A stretch of 64,000 nt of DNA, taken from positions 1,398,312-1,462,311 of the forward strand of contig SCFE01000080.1 in NCBI GenBank assembly GCA_004352715.1, read 5' to 3'. Below the pieces are notes generated by a model. It did no database searches and was not told where the DNA came from. It saw only the letters and a program-made list of their open reading frames with translations. The position numbers and the translations under genes are program-made. Below are positions 13,201-25,200 of the stretch, piece after piece. Origin of the DNA: Hofstenia miamia. Lineage: Eukaryota; Xenacoelomorpha; Acoela. Positions within the stretch are counted from its first letter, which is position 1; each line of letters opens with the position of its first letter.

Positions 13201-16200
13201 AGGATAATTTCTCCGATGAGGAAATAGTCAGCATGGGAAGAAAACGCCTAAATTTTATCAAATCGTTATACTATAAGCTGCTTGAGAGTATCCTTCTTTC
13301 TGAATGGCAGCGTCTTGGCGATAATGCCGGACTTTTAGTTTTTGTAGGGTTATCTTTATTTTTTCGATTATTTGTGAATGTTTAGAACTTAGTGATGCAG
13401 GACGTATTCCACAAGTGCTTATTTTGCATATCTTCAGAAATTGTATTATTTTCCTGTAATTGTACAAGGTACTTAATAACTATGACATTTTACTGCGCAA
13501 AGTTTAATTATGTATGATTTCAATTTGCTCTGTTTTAGGCTTTTTCCTTGGACAATGGATATTCTAGAATTGTCTTCTTACGATTTTTACAAAATTATTG
13601 AAGTTGTTGTAAAGATTGAGTCCGGTCTGACCAAGGCTGTTGTGAAACATTTAAATTCGGTTTGTTGTATTCTACATTTGCCTACAATTGCATTGATTTT
13701 TTAGATAGAAGAGACCATTTTGGAAAGTCATGTTTGGCAATCCGATTCTTCATTCTGGAATATTGTTCCAGATACAATTCCATCTTGTGCTGATGTAAAT
13801 TACTCTAATCAATTAGATGTGCAACGAACCTTGCCAATGGGTATAGTTTGCAGTAAAATTTTGAAGCTTATTTCACATTTTAGATGAATCTCCTTTAGGA
13901 GAACGCCCGCGAAAAATTGGATCCCTTGCTTTATTTTTCAGAAAGGTAATTTTCCAATAAAGAGTAGATGAATTTTTAGAAAGTGCACGGGCTCTATTTC
14001 ACTGTCTATTTTAACAATTTAAATTTTATACACATTTTAACGTAGCATCGAAATCAGCGCTGAAAATCTGATCGATATTTCGCGTCAAAGCTAGGCCAAG
14101 ATATAGAGCAAATTGGCCAAAAATTACTTAGAGCATGTATGTGGAATAATCTGTTAATGAAGGGTTTATTCTTGTACTAGTACTTGTAAATTGAATCAGC
14201 AATCAGCAAATGGACTTTGCAATTTCGTAGGACAAGAATATTGCTTGAATTTGCATTTGTAAAAATCTGGCATGAGCTATCAATGTTATATCTGTTTCAA
14301 ATATTAATTTATTCGAATAAATTTTGCATTAGTTTTCTTCATAGACACTGACAATTGGGTGTACTCTTCAGTCTGTCAAGAGGAAGAACAAGAGAATGTT
14401 GTCAATTTCTTGATTGCGGTTGTAATTAATCGCAAACTATCGTTGTCAGAATTTTTGTCATAGTTGCAGGACATTTTTAGAATGCTATTTACGTAGGTTT
14501 TTTCACCTTTTTACTAATAGTTAATTTCTGTATAACAATACAATTTTTCTCTTCAATAAACGTTACTGCAACTACTATTTGTATTTTACATATTTAGGTA
14601 TATCTTCTAGCTTCACTTCGTCTGCGAGATTTGGGTGAGCGTTTAACAGTTGAAACAGACATTTTACAAAGAATGTGGACAGTTTTTGAGCATTCACTCG
14701 TTAGTCATACCTATATGTTGAAAGATCGACATATAGACCAAATTTTAATGTGTTCGTGTTACATAGTGGGAAAGGTAGTGGTTTAATTATTATCAATGTA
14801 TTTAATAATTTTTCAATGTTTATCTCTTGACGTATTTCTGACTTGATCATTACGCTTAGGTTACGCGGAGATCAAATTGGTCATTTCATGATATTATGCG
14901 TCATTATAGATTCCAACCACAGGCTTCAAATAAGGTTTACAGATCGGTTCTTATTAGAAACTCAAATCTATCACGTAAGCGCAATTTTCGATCTTTACGT
15001 TTTAAGCTGAAATTTAGCTGACAATATTGAACATGTAACACGGGTGCCTAATGGAGATTTTAATGAATCACTTGAGGAACGTGGAGATATTATAAAGTTT
15101 TATAATGAGGTAAAATTAATTTTCAATTATTTATTATAGTATATACAGGCATGTGTAAAAGTTCTCGTACACCTTGCATATAAACAAAACTATTACTAGG
15201 CTATTGTTTACATTTGCAGGAATTCAGACCAAATTGAAGTACAGTTGTACGATGCTATTTATTTCAATTGAAAATCAAAGAAGCTCATCTAGACTACGAA
15301 AATAGCTGTATTGCAATATATTACTTTTTTGGTGATCAAAAGTTCTCGGATTCTACCAGTCTTTAATGAATAACTAAAGTAAAACTTAAAATTAACTAAA
15401 ATCTGTAAATAAGTGAAATTGAAGTAGCAATAATAAGGTAAAAGTTAACAACTTAGAGAGTGTCCTTTGCACTTGATGATTCGATAAATTGGAGTTGTAA
15501 GGGACTTGTAAAGATTCTTGATGCAAGGATTTGGAATTTCGTAAAAACTTTCGCGACCTGCTCCCAATTTTCCTCAACCGTGTTAAATTACTTTTGAACG
15601 ACTGTCTTTCACAAGGTTCCAGATGTTTTCAATTATATTGATCTCAGGTGATTGTGCTGGCCAGTCTGCGAGCATAGCAATACTTTCTTCAAAACAACTG
15701 CTTTCTGTGGCATTGGGGCACGTTAATGCTTGATTATATTGACATATTGTTCACAGTTGTTTCCATCTACTTTCACCAACACTCTTTGACCTTTGGCCCA
15801 AATCGCTCCCGCACCATGATTGATCTGTATCAATTTATAAATGTTTTTTACAGTATACTTTGTGTCATAGCGCGAAGTAGTTCTAGAGGGACGGTGACAT
15901 GTGTTCTTCTCTTCTGATAAACCTCAAATCTGCTCTCATAAGAAAAAACAGGTTGTTGAAAATTTTCAACTGATAAGACGGCCATTTCATTCTCTTTATA
16001 CGCTGCTCTTTCGTAGAAGGTTTTGAGATTCTGCGTACTGTAGATCCTGAAACATTCTTTCAAGTCCATTACCGCCTCATTTGACTTGAAGTAGTTTGGG
16101 TATTCATTTTTGACATAGCTACAAATTAGCGCCCGTCTAATGTCTTCTGAAGGCGCCCTAACTTTGGGCGTAGTGTTTTAGTACGTTCTTTCCGGAAGGC

Positions 16201-19200
16201 AGCAATAATGTCACCAACAGTCCTTGCAGGGCTTTCCAAGAAATTAGTAAACTTTCAAACAGTCATTCCTTGCATAGACTTGGAAATGATGAAGTTACGC
16301 AATGCTTGTGGATTATATAAAGGCATTCTATACAAGATAGGCCACGTGCAACATACAGCTGTAAGTTAGAAAATTGCACTGCAAGAGTTTTCCCGGCTTC
16401 AATTTTAGATTATTATCATATTGTTTTGATTTTCCTTTGTTGCGGTGGAACTTATGCACAACACAATAGCAACATCTCTTTTAAAAAATTCTTTTACTAT
16501 TTGCAATGAATGCATAATTGGGCGAACCTCCGATCATATTTTATTTTTGCTTTGCACATTTGAATAAAGGTCTATCTTAACTACATGATTTAATCGGGCC
16601 AATTAAATCGCGTAGTTAAGACGCAGCTCCAACTTTTTCACCCATCTTTGTCAGGAATTTGTGGAATGCACATTTGTTCTGTTCACCCAACTCTTTTGTC
16701 GGGTGTTCTAAACACTCAACTTTTACTAATTTTATATAATGAAATGAGTAAAAATATGTTATATAATGTTAATTATTAAAAAATAATATTTTTAAGGATT
16801 GAATAACATTCATTGAAAATTTTTTGAAACTCTTTATTTTCTAAGCATTGCTAATTGGAATAGCTCCCTGTGACAGCGTATTGAAACTAAGAATTTAATT
16901 CCAAATCCAACCACTTGGCAATAATTACCGTTAAACTTACAATCTTTTTATTATTGCTAACATCCGCGATAGATATTTACACATGCCATTGTTACGATTT
17001 CGAACGCCACGTTTTCTGAAATCATACTTAATAGATAGCATGCTGTAATCTTTTAAAGTCCTTTGATGTGAAGCAAAAACGATTGAATTTCTAGTCAGCT
17101 TTCTCCAATATAGTCAAGATTTTAGAATGCAAATAATTAATTTTTTTAAAATTTGGGTATAGTTAAGTTATAACTAGGGCCCCCAAAAAGTTGACCCAAA
17201 AATCGAAAAAATTGACTTTATAAATCACAAAAAATGGACTTTATTGACTTAACATCAAACAAACATACTCAAAACATAAAAAGAAAGTCAATATACTTGC
17301 GGAGGTTGGTTGGCACTGCAAGAGCTGCGCATACAACGATGGTGAAACGTCTGGCCGAGTCAAGTTAACTATTGACATCCACTCTCCGGAAAGCAACCGT
17401 TGATTGAGGTATTCCCGAATGCCACAAGGATCCTGATGGAAATATATATCACGCAGATCAGCAGCTGCGTGAGCAATGGTGTAACCAGAGTTCTCCATGT
17501 TTGACGCCAGCGTAGTTAACCCTGTGTAGCAAGTTTTTATCTCAAAAAGCTGATGTGAAAGGTTTTCATTACTCAGGACTTCCTTGGCACGCAATACAAT
17601 CAATCCCGTACCCTCTGCATTGTCCACGATCTTCTTAACCTGTGGGAGGTTGTTGCAGTAGTAGTTTGCAGCTTTCAACCAGCTTGCCCAGCGTGTGACA
17701 ATTGGTTGAGGTGGGCTGCCAATTACGTCAAAAAGAGCTTGATGCGCTCTGTTCTTTACTGTAAAAGCCTTCACTCTGGCTATCAGTTGATCCACGATGT
17801 CATAGTGAGTGCGAAACTTCATAGCACAATTATGCAGTAGATGTGCGCAGCATGTGATGTGAAAGAGCTTCGGATAGAGGATGTGAAGCGTTTTAGCAGC
17901 ACTGGTCATGTAGCGCGCGGCATCTGAGATGAGCAGGTTGAAGTTGGAACGCGCACACGCAAGTGAATTGATTGCATCATCAACAGTATGAATTACAACA
18001 TCCGCATCCGGTGATTTGGTAAGTGAAACACAATCCCACAAATAGGTGTGTTGTGGCTTGTCGACAGAGCCAACAAGAATGTTCAAGTACAGGTTTCCTG
18101 ACACCTGAGACTCGTCAACAACCAAGAATATGGGCTTACCTGCCATCAATGCTTTTATTCATGCAATTTCGTCGTTGTAAATATTGGGAATTGTTGAGCG
18201 GCAGGTTTGTTCACTTGGAAGTGGATGACCAATGCCCGCGAATAGGTCTCGCAGTTGGTTGTTACGCAACTTCCAAAGCGGAATGTCAGCAGATACAAAT
18301 GCGCGAGCCACTTGTGTTGCAAAGTCATTTGTTGATGTAGATGGCAGAAAATTCTGTGTAAACGTGGAAGATGATGTGGATTGCTGGAGACGACTCTTGT
18401 GTTTATTGGAGGCGCAATGTTTTTCCATGAAAAATCGTTTCTCACACTTTAATATGCAGATGTCGGTGTTGAAGTACTCTGTAGGAAAGTCTCGTATAAT
18501 AGCAGCGCTTTTTGACGTGTCGTTGCTGGTGTTTTCGGCATTTCAACAAAAATGATTCTATTTTCACGTTAATTTAGACTTTATAATCGCACTCTCGTTC
18601 GCTGTGCAAGTCCAAAGTACGTTTGCGAGGAGAAACTTGGAACACGCACTTTAAACTGCGCACACAGTGATATTCAGAGAGAGATAAAAATTGCACACAT
18701 ACAGCACGGAAAAGTAATGCTACGTGCGTGGTTGTTGTACAAATGACTCATTTAAACTGAGGTAGAGCCAAGGATGTCTCAATAGAAGGATACGATTTTT
18801 CTCAGTTTTTTTGACCATTTCATTTGTTAAACAAAAACTAAAGGTCCGATTTTGAAATGTTTTTTTTTATTAAAAACCTTATTCATCGTGTAATTTACTG
18901 ATTTAAATTATATTTCATTTGGATAAAAAATTAAAACAATAACATGCTAATAAATTCAAAACTAGTCAAAAATGGACCAATTTTCAAAAAAGGAAAGTTA
19001 ACTTACAATTTGAGTTAACTTACTCTATTGAGACANGTGATTGATTGATCTGTGATTGTTTGATTGATTGATTGATTGATTGATTGATCTATCTATCTTC
19101 ATTGTCATACATACTTTTTTATGTGAACCAAACCGAACTGACTTCCAACATATTTATTCCACCAGGCCTTAAAAGTTTCCTTGTAATTATACAATTGAAC

Positions 19201-22200
19201 AATATAATTAAATTTCAATACATGCTTGCATTCTGTTTTATAAGTAATTTTAAATAGTTCTACACACATGTAAAATATATTGGCAATTCAGCAGCATAAT
19301 TTGGGAAAAATCAATATTGCTTCATTGACTGCTTTTTCTTTAAAAAAATTTAACATTTAGAATTCAATATCGTCAGGGTTCATTTTGAAGTTAAAATTGT
19401 TGAGCTTCAAAATCCTCATAATTTAAGACTATGGCTACTTGAGACAATCTGTCTCCAAAACGAAGTAGTTAATTACTGATCATTCAAATCAATAATGTAC
19501 ATTTATATGAAAATCTTTTGAACCATGTCAAAAAGATGCAAGCTGTTTGTGCATCAATTTGAATGATGTGTGTTTACATGCGCAGCTTTTTGATGTATGC
19601 TAGTTTGAATAAAGTGTGTTCAGATGAGCATCTTTTTGATGTATATCAAATGAATTACAACACACTAGCACTGAGAACAATTTGCACCATGAGGTTTATT
19701 TGTGAGTCATAACAGCTTCCACGGTAACTGGTGATCACTAGGGCCCCCAAAAAGTTGACCCAAAAATCGAAAAAATTGATTTTATAAATCACAAAAATTG
19801 ACTTTATTGACTTAACATCAAACAAACATACTCAAAACATAAAAAGAAACTCAATATACAGGTTATTTGTTGAAATATAGTGTTAGATATTTCTTGATGT
19901 TCTTGGGATTGAAACTGCGATCTTTTGCCAATAATTTGTTCAGCATAGAGAAGCTATGTTCAACACTTGTGGAGGTTGGTTGGCACTGCAAGAGCTGCGC
20001 ATACAATGATGGTGAAATGTCTCGCCGAGTCAAGTTAACTATTGACATCAACTCTCCTGAAAGCAACCATTGATTGAGGTATTCCTGAATGCCACAAGGA
20101 TCCTGATGGAAATCTTTGTCACGCAGATCAGCAGCTGCGTGAGCAATGGTGCAACCAGAGTTCTCCATTTTTGACAACATCGTAGTTAACTCTGTGTAGC
20201 AAGTTTTTATCTCAACAAGCTGATGTGAAAGGTTTTCATTACTTAGGACTTCCTTGGCGCGCAATACAATCAATCCCGTACCCTCTGCATTGTCCACGAT
20301 CTCCTTAACCTGTGGGAGGTTGTTGCAGTAGTAGTTTGCAGCTTTCAACCAGCTTGCCCAGCGTGTGACAATTGGTTGAGGTGGGCTGCCAATTACGTCA
20401 AAAAGAGCTTGATGCGCTCTGTTCTTTACTGTAAAAGCCTTCACTCTGGCTATCAGTTGATCCACGATGTCATAGTGAGTGCGAAACTTCATAGCACAAT
20501 TATGCAGTAGATGTGCGCAGCATGTGATGTGAAAGAGCTTCGGGTAGAGGATGTGAAGCGTATTAGCAGCACTGGTCATGTAGCGCGCGGCATCTGAGAT
20601 GAGCAGGTTGAAGTTGGAACGCGCACACGCAAGTGAATTGATTGCATCATCAACAGTATGAATTACAACATCCGCATCCGGTGATTTGGTAAGTGAAACA
20701 CAATCCCACAAATAGGTGTGTTGTGGCTTGTCGACAGAGCCAACAAGAATGTTCAAGTACAGGTTTCCTGACACCTGAGACTCGTCAACAACCAAGAATA
20801 TGGGCTTACCTGCCATCAATGCTTTTATTCATGCAATTTCGTCGTTGTAAATATTGGGAATTGTTGAGCGGCAGGTTTGTTCACTTGGAAGTGGATGACC
20901 AATGCCCGCGAATAGGTCTCGCAGTTGGTTGTTACGCAACTTCCAAAGCGGAATGTCAGCAGATACAAATGCGCGAGCCACTTGTGTTGCAAAGTCATTT
21001 GTTGATGTAGATGGCAGAAAATTCTGTGTAAACGTGGAAGATGATGTGGATTGCTGGAGACGACTCTTGTGTTTATTGGAGGCGCAATGTTTTTCCATGA
21101 AAAATCGTTTCTCACACTTTAATATGCAGATGTCGGTGTTGAAGTACTCTGTAGGAAAGTCTCGTATAATAGCAGCGCTTTTTGACGTGTCGTTGCTGGT
21201 GTTTTCGGCATTTCAACAAAAATGATTCTATTTTCACGTTAATTTAGACTTTATAATCGCACTCTCGTTCGCTGTGCAAGTCCAAAGTACGTTTGCGAGG
21301 AGAAACTTGGAACACGCACTTTAAACTGCGCACACAGTGATATTCAGAGAGAGATAAAAATTGCACACATACAGCACGGAAAAGTAATGCTACGTGCGTG
21401 GTTGTTGTACAAATGACTCATTTAAACTGAGGTAGAGCCAAGGATGTCTCAATAGAAGGATACGATTTTTCTCAGTTTTTTTGACCATTTCATTTGTTAA
21501 ACAAAAACTAAAGGTCCGATTTTGAAATGTTTTTTTTTATTAAAATCCTTATTCATCGTGTAATTTACTGATTTAAATTATATTTCATTTGGATAAAAAA
21601 ATTAAAACAATAACATGCTAATGAAATTCAAAACTAGTCGAAAATGGACCAATTTTAAAAAAAGGAAAGTTAACTTACAATTGAGTTAACTTACTCTATT
21701 GAGACATCCTTGGTAGAGCAGTGCGTATGGAAATTGAGGCATTTGTGTGTGTTGTGCATTCGGAACAATGGGAAAAAAAGATTTTTTACCAATCTGCCAT
21801 AAGTTGACTTTTGTTGACCTAACGTGGAAAATTGACTTTTTATTGACCATATAACTTGACCCCCCTACACATATGATCGATGAAAGTGCCGTACTTGCGT
21901 TTCTTTACCCATGTGGACAAATATATCAAAAGTTAACTTTATTGACTTTTGGGGGCCCTAGTTATAACTAACAATTTGAAAGTTTTCACAATTTTATAAA
22001 TCAATATACTAATGAAACAAGAAAATATTAATTTACGCATTTTAATAAGTATCAAATGGAAAAAATTACGAATTTCATAATTGAATTTACATATGGGTAT
22101 GCTAATATAATATATTAGCTTATTAACATGTGCGTAACGTATTTATATTACTTGCACTTATGAATTTTCACAGGATGTTTTAAACTGTAAATCTTAACTA

Positions 22201-25200
22201 GGAATATGTTGTGTATATTCAATCAAATCATATATTTGAATATTTCTGTCTATATTTATTACCTTATTAACAAAGATAGAAAAATATTACAAAGGCTGTT
22301 AATTTATTCTCTACCGAAATAAAAGCCTAGAAGTAACGCATAAAGAACTAAAGAATATTTTAAATGGTAACGCGCTACTAATTACTATTATATTATTGTA
22401 GCTCGTTGTTTCTTGTTACTAGAATTTTGTAATATATTGCACTAATTCGTTACATTGGCTACACACACATATATATATATATATAAAACTGTTATTTGCG
22501 CTTTGTACACCTTATTAACTTTGATAAAATTTCTCGAAAGCTATGCACTTTTGTAACTTTTAAAATATGACAATTTAATTATAATTAGTATTTTGATATA
22601 TAATGATTTTTTCGACGAGAAGCAACAAATTTGAAAAAAAATTAGCATGATCCACAGCCTTCGCTTTGTTCACAAAATACAACGCATACTTGCGCATTGT
22701 ACAACAACATTTTAATCAGAAACATTTATTTCAACAATAAAAAATTATGCTAGAAATTATAACTTAAAACTCGAAAAGGCTTGATTTACTTTAGAATGAC
22801 TTTTTAAACAAGATTTTTCGTTTACTGTTACAGAACTTAGCTAGGGTTTCAGGTTCCTACTTACTAGTAAATATACTTAATAGTGAGTTATTAGTAACGA
22901 TACTACAGTTTTTTCCTATCAAAGATCCCAATAGTACATGCAAAGATCCGACTTGCACGAGCAAATATCCGAATAGCATAAGCAAAGATCCGACTTGCAT
23001 AATCAAAGTTCCGACTTTTTATGACCTTGCCTAAACCATTTTATTTTTAATAACTATGATCTATCTATTGTAATTTGATGAATTTATCATCGATACACAT
23101 GTTTTATAGTTATTAAATCATTTAATTAACATATTATTTCAAAAACATGGCATAAAGACCACTTAAAAGAAAATTATTGAACTCTTTATTTCAGAAAATA
23201 CCGTAGCAATAAAAACATTAAAAACCTTGAGAAAAGAAAGCTTTTCTTGCACTGAACTAGAATTAATACTTATTTAAGTATTTTATTTAATTTGTAGTTG
23301 AATAACACAGCGCAAAGCAAAACACAAACAATCTCTAAAATCTTAGATTCTTTTATAAGTCTTCCATTCTAACTGCTTTTGGTACAACTTTTGCTAAAAT
23401 ATGGCAGAATGAATTAGTAATTTTTTGAGAAGTCACTGCTGGAATGCTCTCGTTGATTACACTTTGCAGTTTCCTGTGCCGAAACGCTGTTTTACTTTCA
23501 CCCTCAATCATTTCATCTTCATAGTGGTCGAACAGTTCTNNNNNNNNNNNNNNNNNNNNNNNNNNNNNNNNNNNNNNNNNNNNNNNNNNNNNNNNNNNNN
23601 NNNNNNNNNNNNNNNNNNNNNNNNNNNNNNNNNNNNNNNNNNNNNNNNNNNNNNNNNNNNNNNNNNNNNNNNNNNNNNNNNNNNNNNNNNNNNNNNNNNN
23701 NNNNNNNNNNNNNNNNNNNNNNNNNNNNNNNNNNNNNNNNNNNNNNNNNNNNNNNNNNNNNNNNNNNNNNNNNNNNNNNNNNNNNNNNNNNNNNNNNNNN
23801 GACGACGTTGACTCCCAACGATCCTCTTTGCAAGTTCGCCAATTTTCGCTCTTCCTCTAGTCTGTCCTTGCCAGAGATCGAATCCCGTTTCATCAAAAAA
23901 AATGAAATCGGAGTCAGAAACCGACTGAAACCAAGAGGCATATTCCTTCCGTTTCAATTTATTTGATAACAAATTTCTCGCATCAGGACTACATTCTATC
24001 TTTTTCATCGTATACAGTTCACTTGATAAAGCACGATTAATACTTGTTCTTGATATTTGGATATTATACTGTTCGTTTATACTTTTTGCAATGCTGACTA
24101 AAGTAATACACGGATTCTCCTCGACCATTTGGATTATAGAATCACGAATTTCAGGTATCAGTTTGACAACTTGCGAACGTGCGCCACCGCGTTTGGAAGT
24201 GCCATCTGCTTTCTTCTTCACTATTCGATAGGCTGTGTCACGCTTCACACCCAAGGCATGAGCAACAGCGATATAATCTTCACCCCGTTCGGATGCTTCT
24301 ATCAGTCGTTGTCGATCTTTTTGTGAAATGCATTTGCCTCCATGTCCCATATTATCGAAATATTGCGAATGGTGAAAATGAAATGATTTGATTGTGTACT
24401 TCTATAACTGTACTACTGTACTGTATTATTTAATCTATTAGACATCAATGTCATTTGAATATTTTATTTCTTAATGTTAGTTCAAATTTGAATCTCGTTT
24501 ACGTAAAGATATTTATTTTTCCTTTTAACTTGTTTATGCTATTTATAACGTTTCCCAATAAAGTTAGATCTTATTTATTCTTGCTAATATCGTTTGACAT
24601 CCGATGCTTATACATTGATAGGTAGTGGAACATAAATAACAGTTAAGACTTTAACTCTACTAAAGAAATGTGACCCAATATTTTCTCTTTGAATTATTAT
24701 TCAAAACAGTCATACAATTCCTTTAGACGACCTAATGTATGTATGTATGTCTGTGATAATGCTTATGGACAATATATTAAAACCAATTCCGATTTTCAAA
24801 AATTTTAATCAAGATTTAAATATTTTTATTCACATAAATAATATGTTAATTAAATGATTTAATAACTATAAAACATGTGTATCGATAATAATTCATCAAA
24901 TTACAATAGATAGATCATAGTTATTAAAAATAAAATGGTTTAGGCAAGGTCATAAAAAGTCGGATCTTTGATTATGTGCAAGTCGGATCTTTGCTTGTGC
25001 TATTCGGATCTTTGCTTGTGCTATTCGGATCTTTGCTCGTGCAAGTCGGATCTTTGCTTGTGCAATTCGGATCTTTGATAGGACTTCAATGAAGTATTTT
25101 TAAGTTTTGCTTTTTAGTGTCGATTTAGACCGATCGCTTAGCATAATTAACAAAATTCGTAGCCCGCGATAACACGCGACAGCACGTGGTAAATAATTAA

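Larger units (their letters stand above)
17167..21968. mobile_element. hAT-family transposon block: two copies within one target-site duplication
   Basis: The 8-bp duplication GTTATAAC at 17167-17174 and 21961-21968 brackets TAGGGCCCCC...GGGGGCCCTA ends (17175 and 21960). Inside are a right-truncated copy 1 (17175-19035), a single N, about 700 bp of other sequence, and a full-length copy 2 (19739-21960). Eight-base duplications and short inverted ends are hAT hallmarks, and both copies carry a hAT transposase gene on the minus strand. Confidence 0.9.
22919..25078 (-). mobile_element. IS630-like (Tc1/mariner superfamily) transposon copy 2, both ends present
   Basis: Bounded by TA dinucleotides (22917-22918 and 25079-25080) with inverted ends TCAAAGATCC...GGATCTTTGA. 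The inverted repeats are long (about 220 bp, continuing through GGTCATAAAAAGT and TAGTTATTAAA) and contain tandem copies of CAAAGATCCG at 22920, 22941, 22962, 22983 and 23004. The reverse-orientation unit is at 24961, 24984, 25005, 25026, 25047 and 25068. Confidence 0.92.

Noticed and set aside
18023-18555. Plus-strand ORFs of about 105 residues in both hAT copies (also 20693-21225)
   Set aside because: They are antisense shadows of the minus-strand hAT transposase, duplicated only because the element is duplicated.
19037-19085. (TGAT)n considered as a CRISPR-like or telomeric repeat
   Set aside because: A plain tetranucleotide microsatellite beside an assembly join; there are no spacers.
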